Shown here: piece by piece, positions 24,774 through 31,960 of the stretch
How positions within the stretch are numbered: the stretch's first letter is position 1
How the letters are laid out: the number at the start of each line of letters is the position of its first letter
Program-made: the position numbers and the translations under genes
Assembly (NCBI GenBank): GCA_934378145.1
Contig: CAKXXW010000006.1
Span: 1-64,000, forward strand
Direction: 5' to 3'
DNA length: 64,000 bases
From: an uncultured Eubacteriales bacterium
GTDB lineage: Bacteria > Bacillota > Clostridia > Oscillospirales > CAG-272
The notes under the pieces: generated by a model
Told to the model about the DNA's origin: nothing
Database searches by the model: none
Seen by the model: the letters and a program-made list of their open reading frames with translations, nothing else

Positions 24774-25664
24774 ATGGAAATAAGAAATCTTACTACCTTT
24801 GTGAAGATCGCGGAGATGAGAAATTTTTCAAGATCCGCGGAAAGCCTCGGATATTCCCAATCGGCTGTGACTATGCAGATAAAGCAGCTTGAGGAGGAAC
24901 TCGGCGTACCGCTTTTCGAGCGGTTCGGAAAGAGAGTCAAGCTCACACCGGCGGGAGAGAGGCTGCTGCCCTATGCGATACAGGTGCTGAATTCGGTCCA
25001 GATGGCGGAAAATTCGGTCAGCGAGGCGGGGGAGAACAACGGCAGGGTCAGGATAGGCACCTGCGAATCCTATGTCATAAGTATTCTGCCGGAGGTCTTC
25101 ATAGCCTTCGGTCAGAAATACCCGAAGGCAGAGATCAGCACTCATACCGCAGAGACCGAGGAGCTTTTCACGATGCTTCGCAGAAACGATGTGGATCTTC
25201 TTTATTTTCTTGACCGCAAGGTGTATTTTCCCGACTGGGTAAAGGTCTTTGAGCGCCCCGTGAAGATACATTTCGTAGCCTCGCCCGAAAACCGGCTCGC
25301 GAAGGAAAAGAATATCCCGATCGACCGCCTGCTTGAGGAGCCTCTGCTTCTAACGGAGAAGGGGATAAGCTACCGTTACGCCATGGAGCAGGTGCTTGCC
25401 GAGCGCGGGTTTGAGCTGCATCCGTTCCTTGAGGTCGGCAATACCGATATAATCAACCGCTTTGTATCCGAGAACCGCGGGATATCCTTCCTGCCCGAAT
25501 ATGTAATTTCGGATTACCTGAAGAAAGGCTCGCTCGTGATACTTGATGCCGATTGTCCCGAGATAGTTATGTGGAGCCAGCTCGTTTATCACCGTAATAA
25601 ATTTCTGACACCGCAGGTGAGGCACCTTATCGAAATGATAGAATCAAGCGGAGAAAATGCCTGA
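24774..25664 (+). CDS. LysR-type transcriptional regulator
   Basis: About 296 residues. The winged helix-turn-helix occupies about residues 3-62 (LTTFVKIAEMRNFSRSAESLGYSQSAVTMQIKQLEEELGV in parts), followed by a periplasmic-binding-like effector domain beginning near residue 85 (GRVRIGTCESYVISILP). It lies divergent to the decarboxylase gene, so it probably controls that gene and itself from the shared AT-rich region 24662-24773, with an amino acid or amine as co-inducer (inferred). The start is the ATG at 24774 behind GGTGG. A broken cupin gene follows in the same direction. Confidence 0.88.
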   Translation: MEIRNLTTFVKIAEMRNFSRSAESLGYSQSAVTMQIKQLEEELGVPLFERFGKRVKLTPAGERLLPYAIQVLNSVQMAENSVSEAGENNGRVRIGTCESYVISILPEVFIAFGQKYPKAEISTHTAETEELFTMLRRNDVDLLYFLDRKVYFPDWVKVFERPVKIHFVASPENRLAKEKNIPIDRLLEEPLLLTEKGISYRYAMEQVLAERGFELHPFLEVGNTDIINRFVSENRGISFLPEYVISDYLKKGSLVILDADCPEIVMWSQLVYHRNKFLTPQVRHLIEMIESSGENA

Positions 25665-25690
25665 TCGCGGGCATAATATAATAAAATCAA

Positions 25691-25997
25691 ATGCGGAGGT
25701 CCTGACCCTTAATGATCAGATAGCCTACCCTAGGATGGGCAGGTCGTCAGCAAGACTCTTGCGCAGCACGGAAATGTAAGTGTAACGCTTTTTTCCTTTG
25801 ACAAGGGAGAGGAGATAAGCACGCACGAATCGGGCGGAGACGCGTTTGTGACCTGCCTTGACGGAGTGGGAAGGCTCACGATAGACGGCAAGGCGTATTT
25901 TGTTCACGAGGGAGAGTCGATCGTTATTCCTGCGGGGCATCCGCACGCGGTGTACGGCGAAGAGAAGTTCAAGATGCTTCTGGTCGTAGTGTTCTGA
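25691..25997 (+). pseudogene. frameshifted cupin-domain protein
   Basis: Two reading frames together spell a small single-domain cupin. The first, from about 25693, reads AEVLTLNDQIAYPRMG; the second, from 25740, reads QVVSKTLAQHGNVSVTLFSF and on to a cupin core with THESGGDAFVTCLDGVG, IPAGHPHAVYG and MLLVVVF, stopping at 25997. The frames meet at 25737-25740, where one G appears to be missing (ATGGGC for ATGGGGC). A second missing G after the ATG at 25691 would restore an in-frame start. So either two G deletions inactivated the gene or the assembly has errors in G runs. It follows the LysR gene in the same orientation. Confidence 0.75.
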
Positions 25998-26687
25998 AAA
26001 GGCGGACAAGTCCGCTCCCGATCCTCGCGGCAGGCGGCGCCTGCACCCTTTAATCGCGCCTTGTTCACTAAAAAGTAAGGTCATCACCCGAAACTAATAT
26101 TCATCAAAAAGCGGCTTGATTTAAGCTTTCAAAAAGGTTAAAGTGAAGACCTCATTCGTGGCAATGCCTTCAAAAAGGCATTGTTAAGAGTGAGGTCTTT
26201 CCTGGCAGTTTAAGGCGGGCGCCCATACCGTGTAATTGTTTTCATTCTTATAGGTCGTTCACCTTCAAAGATTTAATGGCGCTTTTTCTTTTGCCTATAA
26301 AAGGCACAAAAGGCGGACAAGTCCGCTCCCGATCCTCGTGGATTATTCACCGAAGGATGAAGCCCTCACCCGAAGCAAATGCCCGATGAAAAATAATCAG
26401 CAAAAAGAAAATGCCGTTGAGGGGATTTCGCCGCCTGCGGGCGACGACCAAAGGCTCTGCCTTTGGATTCCGCCCGGCCGTGCCGGGAGCCGATCCTCGC
26501 GCTTTATTCACTTAAAAGTGAGGTCATCACCCGAAACTAATATTCGTCAAAAAGTGGCTTGACCTAAACTTGATAAACGCTTCGGGTGAAGACTTCTCAT
26601 TCTGTGAGCGTTCGGGTTAACGGTGCGTTCGACCTGTCGGTGTACTTCGCCTTTAGGTTAAACGATTCCGTCCTTGTCTCGGGACAG

Positions 26688-26711
26688 AATTTTCCCCCGC
26701 GGGGGAAAATT
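26688..26711. repeat. 24-base perfect palindrome
   Basis: AATTTTCCCCCG and its exact reverse complement with no loop. It could extrude as a cruciform or form a transcript hairpin; no gene is close enough for it to be a plain terminator. Confidence 0.7.
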
Positions 26712-26839
26712 CCGGTGGGTTTTTGGAAAAGGTCCGAAAAAAGGCTGCTTGCAGACTTTTGAAGACCTTTTTCAAAAAGACACCAAAGTTTTGCCGCAGG
26801 CAAAATGCCGCGAGACAAGGCATTACTCCCATAGCCTTC

Positions 26840-27035
26840 CGGCAAGTTCTTTGAAGGGTTCGGGAAACTTTCTTTTAAGAAAGTTTCCCGTGTCTCCCGT
26901 ATCTCTCGTTTCCCTGCATAAAGGCATTATTAGCGGGAGGATAATATCCTCCCCTACAAGCCATTGGTTCAAGTTCTTTGGGGGTATTTCCTCACCTACG
27001 GTGAGGATAGGCTTTCTTTCAAGAAAGCCCCCGCG
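26840..27035. repeat. two related hairpin units (CTTTCTT/AAGAAAG)
   Basis: Unit 1 has GTTCTTTGAAGGGTTC then GGGAAACTTTCTT-TTA-AAGAAAGTTTCCC and CTCCCGTATC. Unit 2 has GTTCTTTGGGGGT, then an extra TCCTCACC/GGTGAGGA hairpin, then GGCTTTCTT-TC-AAGAAAGCC and CCTTCGTATC. Unit 2 looks like unit 1 with a small hairpin inserted; the GGGAGGATA palindrome lies between them. Confidence 0.65.
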
Positions 27036-27059
27036 TCCTTCGTATCCCCCGTTGCCGTT

Positions 27060-28709
27060 TTACCTTTCCGATACCGGCGGGCGGTTCTTCGCGCGGCGCT
27101 TAGCAGTGACTGTGAATACCTTCTCGGGCTCTCCGGTCAGAGGAATGTGCCTTCTCACGGGGATCTTTGCCGTTGCGGCCTTCTCGTTGATCCTGATGTT
27201 CGACAGCGCAATGATGAATGGCGCGAGCGCACAGCCGACCGTTATGAATATCACCGGCAGCACGCTTCCGCATGCAAATATCGAAAGCACTCCTATCGCC
27301 GCGGCAAAGAGTACCGAGTCCCACGAGTATCTGAGTATCTCCTCGGTCGTGAAGTTTTCGGCTCTCTTCGGAGTGACCGTGAACACTGCCTTCTTTCCGA
27401 ACGCGCCGAGGAATACGGTCTTCAGCATCATCGGCGCGAGCGAGGCGTAGGTCGCTATATTTATGATAAAATAAGGTATGAGCAGGAAAAAGTTCCGGCT
27501 TCTGCGGTAAACTATGAGGTCGGGGATCATCGGCGAGCAGAGGAATACTATCATTACGGCGTATATTATCAGTGAATAGTTTATCACCGTATATCCGAGG
27601 AAGCCGAGTGTCAGCGTGCAGATGACGAGCAGGAAGCTCAGTACCGGAACTATCGGAAGGCTGTAATGTGAGAGCTTTATATCGAGCTTCTCAAACCACG
27701 ACATTTTCGATCGGTCGATGTCACGGTTATATTTCCTCATATATTCGAGGTTTCCCTGCGTCCATTTGCACTGCCTCTTTTTGAGCGAAACATAATTGAC
27801 GGGGAATTCCTCATAGCAGAGAATATCGGGGGCATAAATAATATCGAGTCCGGCGTTCTTTATATCGACGGCAAAGGATATGTCTTCCGCGACAACGAGA
27901 GGGAAGCCTCCCGTTTTTTCGTAGCACTCACGCGTTATCATCATTCCGTGACCGATAAGGGCATTGGCACCGTAGAAGTTCTTCACGACCTGCACGGTCG
28001 TTCCGTTGCTTCCGACGCAAAGCCCCATAAGACGCTGAAAGAGGTTTCCGCCCTTCGTTGCCTCGTGCTTTGCCTGCACGGCGCCGCAGTTTTCGTTATA
28101 GACGAAATATTTCAGAGCCTTTGTGATGAAGTCGGGCGGAATTATCTCGTCGCTGTCAAGTATCACGAAGTAATCGTAATCTGTCCTGCCTTTAAGGTAG
28201 TTGTTGATGTTTCCCGCCTTGTATCCGACGCGGTCGGCACGGCGGACGACCTCTACATTCTTATTCTGCGCGACATAGCGATCGATCTCATCGATATAGG
28301 AGCTTTCGCGGCTGTCGTCAAGGATCACCGTTTTTAAATTCGGATATTTCTGCTTGCGGCAGGTGGAGAGCGCCGCGGCATTAAAGTCATTGCAGGTGCA
28401 GTATAGCAGAAGCACACGCGGAGCGTTCTTCGGATCCACCGTTATTTCCTTTATGTCCTTATATCTCGAGAGCATCCTTTTGCCCATAAACGCGTAGGCG
28501 AGGGAGAAGGTGAGATCCTTTATGCTTCCGAACCACAGAACGGCAAGCACGATAGTATTTGTCGCCAGAAGGGCGATGATGAAGCCCCGTCTCACGGGTG
28601 AAAAGCCTTCAAGCCCGCCGAGGACGGCAAAAAACGAATAACCGAGCAGGGCAAGGCAGCACACCCATGCGGCGATTATTATAATGTAAAGCGTTGGTTT
28701 TTTCTTCAT
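27060..28709 (-). CDS. membrane-embedded family 2 glycosyltransferase
   Basis: 549 residues. Two N-terminal helices (about 7-30 and 40-62) precede a GT2 catalytic domain with ILDDSRES, VILDSDEIIPP (D-x-D type metal site), a TGGFP/VAEDISFAV block and QCKWTQG (Q-x-x-x-W acceptor motif), then four or more C-terminal helices. The architecture matches processive synthases of the cellulose, hyaluronan or beta-glucan type, so it probably makes and exports a beta-linked polysaccharide. No PilZ domain or partner synthase genes lie nearby. The start at 28709 has a distinctive leader: AGGAGG, a 17-base hairpin, then GATTTTT before ATG. Confidence 0.82.
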   Translation of the reverse strand: MKKKPTLYIIIIAAWVCCLALLGYSFFAVLGGLEGFSPVRRGFIIALLATNTIVLAVLWFGSIKDLTFSLAYAFMGKRMLSRYKDIKEITVDPKNAPRVLLLYCTCNDFNAAALSTCRKQKYPNLKTVILDDSRESSYIDEIDRYVAQNKNVEVVRRADRVGYKAGNINNYLKGRTDYDYFVILDSDEIIPPDFITKALKYFVYNENCGAVQAKHEATKGGNLFQRLMGLCVGSNGTTVQVVKNFYGANALIGHGMMITRECYEKTGGFPLVVAEDISFAVDIKNAGLDIIYAPDILCYEEFPVNYVSLKKRQCKWTQGNLEYMRKYNRDIDRSKMSWFEKLDIKLSHYSLPIVPVLSFLLVICTLTLGFLGYTVINYSLIIYAVMIVFLCSPMIPDLIVYRRSRNFFLLIPYFIINIATYASLAPMMLKTVFLGAFGKKAVFTVTPKRAENFTTEEILRYSWDSVLFAAAIGVLSIFACGSVLPVIFITVGCALAPFIIALSNIRINEKAATAKIPVRRHIPLTGEPEKVFTVTAKRRAKNRPPVSER

Positions 28710-28716
28710 AAAAATC

Positions 28717-28739
28717 CTGTCCGACGCGGACAGCCTCCT
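28717..28739 (-). promoter_or_regulatory. Shine-Dalgarno separated from the start by a hairpin
   Basis: On the minus strand AGGAGG (28739-28734) is followed directly by CTGTCCG-CGT-CGGACAG (28733-28717) and then by GATTTTT and the ATG. With the 7-bp hairpin formed, the ribosome site comes to about 7 bases from the start. Confidence 0.5.
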
Positions 28740-28847
28740 TTTCGTTTGCTGTAACTATCTATATAAACACTGCGAGGCTTCGACTTGTCCACGAAAACCG
28801 AAAGAAAAATTTTCCGCTTTTGTCAAAGAAAACTTTTTTGTTAGATG

Positions 28848-28876
28848 TTGACGGGCGAGAGTTTGTTTGCTACAAT
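28848..28876 (+). promoter_or_regulatory. promoter of the second ECF operon
   Basis: TTGACG, 17-base spacer, TACAAT, upstream of the sigma-factor gene at 28904. Confidence 0.75.
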
Positions 28877-28903
28877 GATAAAAATACGAAGGGGAGGGAA
28901 ATG

Positions 28904-29449
28904 ATGGATCTTCACGAAAAAACAGAATATGCACTTTCCCTCATTGCCGACGGTGACGAGGTGGGAGTCGACCTGCTCTACGGTTGCATGGGCAAAGTGA
29001 TGCTGACCGTCGCCCGTGGAGTCCTCGGGGATCATTATCTTGCTGAGGATGCCGTGCAGGAGAGTTTCCTCCGTATAATCAAAAATATAAAACAGTATAA
29101 AAAAGGCACGAACGGCTACGCTTGGGTCTGCCGCATCGTGCGAAACACCGCGCTGAATATGGCAAAGAGCGAAGGGATCCGTCAGACCGGCGCGCTCGAT
29201 GAATTTACCGCCGTCGCGGATTCGGAAAATACAGTCGAGGAGGCGACTTCGCGCGTGCTTGTCGAGAGCCTTATGAATTCACTTCACCCGCCGATAGTCA
29301 GGGAGATGATATATATGAAGTATTTTCTCGATATGACCGTCCGCGAGATCGCAAAGGAGATCGGAATGTCGAAATCCTATGTGGCGAAGGAGATCGTAAG
29401 AGCCGAGGAAGCTATGCGAAAATCTCTCGGAGAATCGTGGACAAAATGA
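28904..29449 (+). CDS. ECF-family RNA polymerase sigma factor
   Basis: About 181 residues. Region 2 lies at about 20-85 (GDHYLAEDAVQESFLRIIKNI and YAWVCRIVRNTALNMAK), region 4 at about 120-175 (YFLDMTVREIAKEIGMSKSYVAKEIVRAEEAM). The leader GGGGAGGGAAATG-ATG favours the second ATG (28904), six bases from GGAGG; the first (28901) is too close. It is followed after 37 bases by a single-span membrane protein, the likely anti-sigma factor. It is unrelated in detail to the ECF factor at 9457. Confidence 0.82.
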   Translation: MDLHEKTEYALSLIADGDEVGVDLLYGCMGKVMLTVARGVLGDHYLAEDAVQESFLRIIKNIKQYKKGTNGYAWVCRIVRNTALNMAKSEGIRQTGALDEFTAVADSENTVEEATSRVLVESLMNSLHPPIVREMIYMKYFLDMTVREIAKEIGMSKSYVAKEIVRAEEAMRKSLGESWTK

Positions 29450-29486
29450 ATCATTTGCCTGTTATAATGATTGAAGAGGTGCGCTT

Positions 29487-30224
29487 ATGGCTATGAAAAA
29501 CAAAAACGGGAAGGATGAACGGCTCGATTCCCTGTTTTCGGACTATATGTCGGAAAAAGAGTCGCCGTCGATAAATGTGACCCTTAAGGCAAAGGAATAT
29601 ATGAGGCAGCAGAAGGCGAAGGTCGCCGTCACAGAGAGAGTTGCCGTTACCGATACGGGATATGCCGTCGTGACCGACGGTGCGCTCGGTAACCGCAGGA
29701 TCGCGGCGTATTGCGGCGCGTTTCTTCTCACGATATTGCTGCTCACCGCTGTGATACTTATCGGAAATATGAAGGGCAACGCAAGCCCCTCCGACGGATT
29801 TTTGCAATCGGTCATGTCATCGGGAGTATCCGAGCTTGAGGGCAGGACGGCTGAATATTCCGCGAAGGAGTTCATTCCTTTTGTGGAGGAGTCTTCGGTC
29901 AGCGAATACCGCGAATATGCCGAAAAAAAGAAGACCGCCTCGGATCCCGAGGACGGCAAAACGGTGGCATATTATCTTGAATACACGGTCGACGGGGTGA
30001 AGACGCGCCTTTATGTGCAGGAAAACGGAGCTGTGGATTCTTCTGAGGCATCCGACGGCACTTCGGTTGCAGCCGACATTTCGCAGTTTATGCAGAAGGC
30101 GAATGAGAAGGATCCGTCCCGCTATGGGTTTTCGCACGACGGGTATGTTTACTATTTTGAGTTTGAGACGACCGACAGGAAGGCGATCGATCAGATCGTC
30201 GGGAAGATAAAAAAGAGCTTCTGA
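29487..30224 (+). CDS. probable anti-sigma factor, single-span membrane protein
   Basis: 245 residues. A cytoplasmic N-terminal part (about 1-70, mostly helical, starting with a Lys/Asp-rich stretch) is followed by one hydrophobic helix (about 72-93, AAYCGAFLLTILLLTAVILIG). The extracytoplasmic domain of about 150 residues shows alternating strands and helices, including VAYYLEYTVDGVKTRLYV and YVYYFEFETTDRKAID. No Cys/His anti-sigma motif was found. Its place after an ECF gene suggests that it restrains that sigma factor; the sensor domain was not recognised. GAAGAGGTG precedes the ATG. Confidence 0.62.
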   Translation: MAMKNKNGKDERLDSLFSDYMSEKESPSINVTLKAKEYMRQQKAKVAVTERVAVTDTGYAVVTDGALGNRRIAAYCGAFLLTILLLTAVILIGNMKGNASPSDGFLQSVMSSGVSELEGRTAEYSAKEFIPFVEESSVSEYREYAEKKKTASDPEDGKTVAYYLEYTVDGVKTRLYVQENGAVDSSEASDGTSVAADISQFMQKANEKDPSRYGFSHDGYVYYFEFETTDRKAIDQIVGKIKKSF

Positions 30225-30226
30225 AT

Positions 30227-30264
30227 AAGACCTCACCCGGCACGTCCGGGTGAGGTCTTCGTTT
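30227..30264. terminator. hairpin between convergent operons
   Basis: AAGACCTCACCCGG and CCGGGTGAGGTCTT form a 14-bp stem with loop CACGT. Uridine tails are short on both strands, but the position just after both stop codons supports termination. Confidence 0.7.
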
Positions 30265-31303
30265 AAGGCGTTGTTGGCTCTTCGCCGTCTGTCGTCGGTT
30301 TTATGCCGAGATGCTCGTAAGCAAGGCGCGTCGCGCACCTTCCTCTCGGCGTGCGGGAAAGATACCCGAGCTGCATAAGATACGGCTCGTAAACATCTTC
30401 AAGAGTCACCGCCTCTTCTCCGACCGTCGCCGCAAGCGTTTCAAGTCCGACCGGGCCGCCGCCGTAGAATTCGATGATCGTTCTGAGCATCTTCCTGTCG
30501 GTCTCGTCGAGCCCGAGTTCGTCTATCTCAAGCCTGTCGAGCGCGTAGCCGGCGATCTTTGCGTCGATTACTCCGTTTCCCGTTACCTGTGCAAAGTCGC
30601 GCACACGCTTAAGCAGCCTGTTCGCGATACGCGGCGTTCCGCGTGAGCGTGAGGCTATCGCATAGGCTCCGTCACCGCTTATTTCAACGCCGAGAATAGT
30701 TGCGCTTCTCACGATTATCGAGGCAAGCTCCTCCGGCGTGTAAAGCTCGAGCTTCATCATCACGCCGAACCTGTCACGCAGAGGCGAGGTGAGCTGTCCG
30801 GCTCTCGTTGTCGCGCCGATGAGGGTGAAGCGTGGAAGGTCTATCCGGATGCTCCTTGCCGAGGGTCCCTTTCCTATTATTATATCGAGCGAGTAATCCT
30901 CCATCGCGGGATAGAGGATCTCCTCGACCGAGCGCGAGAGCCTGTGTATCTCGTCAATGAAGAGGACATCGCCGGGACTGAGGTTTGTCAGCAATGCGGC
31001 AAGGTCGCCCTGTCTTTCTATCGCGGGACCGGAGGTTATCCGTATATTCACCCCCATTTCGGCGGCGATTATGAAGGCAAGCGTTGTTTTTCCGAGTCCC
31101 GGGGGACCGTAGAGAAGCACATGATCGAGCGATTCTCCGCGTCGCTTTGCCGCTTCGATGTAGATCTTAAGGTTATTCTTTACCTTTTCTTGCCCGACAT
31201 ATTCCTCGAGCCTGTGCGGTCGCAACGACTGCTCTATCTCCGTATCGTCGGGGGTATAGGAGGATGATACTATTCGGTTTTCAAGGTCAAGCTCGTCCTG
31301 CAT
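30263..31303 (-). CDS. ruvB: Holliday junction branch-migration ATPase RuvB
   Basis: 346 residues. RPHRLEEYVGQEKVKNNLKI near the N terminus, Walker A GPPGLGKTTLA, Walker B VLFIDEIHRL, sensor 1 FTLIGATTRAG, and the C-terminal winged helix with EPYLMQLGYLSRTPRGR. With RuvA it drives branch migration in recombinational repair. It is last in the operon, 45 bases after ruvA. No ruvC is present in the window. Confidence 0.97.
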   Translation of the reverse strand: MQDELDLENRIVSSSYTPDDTEIEQSLRPHRLEEYVGQEKVKNNLKIYIEAAKRRGESLDHVLLYGPPGLGKTTLAFIIAAEMGVNIRITSGPAIERQGDLAALLTNLSPGDVLFIDEIHRLSRSVEEILYPAMEDYSLDIIIGKGPSARSIRIDLPRFTLIGATTRAGQLTSPLRDRFGVMMKLELYTPEELASIIVRSATILGVEISGDGAYAIASRSRGTPRIANRLLKRVRDFAQVTGNGVIDAKIAGYALDRLEIDELGLDETDRKMLRTIIEFYGGGPVGLETLAATVGEEAVTLEDVYEPYLMQLGYLSRTPRGRCATRLAYEHLGIKPTTDGEEPTTP

Positions 31304-31348
31304 ATCGGAGTTGATTCCTTTCTTTTTTCAGATAGTCGGCAGAGTGCG

Positions 31349-31960
31349 TCAGTTGCGCATAAGGCGTTTTGTCGCCGCCTTGAATATTTCCTCTACCGAC
31401 ATTGACGCCGTATCGACGCCGCGGAGAGCCGAGAGTATCTCGGATCTTGTATATCCTATGACCGAGAGCGCCTCGATCGCGTCATTGAGGTTTTCGCCGG
31501 AAGGCACTGCGGCTACCGTGCTTTCGGTCATCCCCGTATCTCCGGCAAAAGACATATCGGCTCCGAGCTTGTCCTTAAGCTCAAGGATTATTCTCGCGGC
31601 AGTTTTTGCTCCTACGCCGCTTGCTTTTGAGAGTGTCTTTTTATCCTCCGAACATACAGCGAGCGCGAATTTATCGGGGGTGAGGTATGAGAGTATACTT
31701 ACGGCTGCCTTCGGACCGACGCCCGAGACGCCGATGAGAAGCCTGAACGCCGACAGCTCTTCCTGCGTGTAAAAGCCGAAAAGCTCGATCCCGTCCTCTC
31801 TGACCGAAAGGTGTGTGAGGAGCTTCACCTGCGAGCCTTTTGCCGGAAGGGCATCGTGCGTTGTCTGGCTTATCGTCATTTTGTAACCGACCCCGCAGGC
31901 ATCTATCACGGCAAAGGCAGGCTCGTTGACCTCAAGTGTTCCTTTTATATAATAGTACAT
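31349..31960 (-). CDS. ruvA: Holliday junction DNA helicase subunit RuvA
   Basis: 203 residues. The N-terminal OB fold runs MYYYIKGTLEVNEPAFAVI to LFGFYTQEELSAFRLL; helix-hairpin-helix motifs occur at ISVSGVGPKAAVSIL-like positions (about 68-85) and KASGVGAKTAARIILELKDKL (about 106-126); a short C-terminal domain binds RuvB. Its ATG shares one base with the stop of the preceding YfhO-family gene (TGATG), so it is translationally coupled to an unrelated membrane protein. Confidence 0.96.
   Translation of the reverse strand: MYYYIKGTLEVNEPAFAVIDACGVGYKMTISQTTHDALPAKGSQVKLLTHLSVREDGIELFGFYTQEELSAFRLLIGVSGVGPKAAVSILSYLTPDKFALAVCSEDKKTLSKASGVGAKTAARIILELKDKLGADMSFAGDTGMTESTVAAVPSGENLNDAIEALSVIGYTRSEILSALRGVDTASMSVEEIFKAATKRLMRN

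Larger units (their letters stand above)
25998..27059. repeat. gene-free repeat island
   Basis: No credible gene. It contains units of a small hairpin followed by CCGATCCTCG (26003-26035, 26308-26340, 26465-26490), units related to TTTATTCACC...GTCATCACCCG (about 26040-26095, 26341-26385, 26500-26545), a 24-base perfect palindrome (26688-26711), the GGGAGGATA palindrome (26936-26961) and two long hairpins of the AAGTTCTTTG family (26840-26905, 26970-27035). The units are nested or inserted in one another. Confidence 0.75.
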
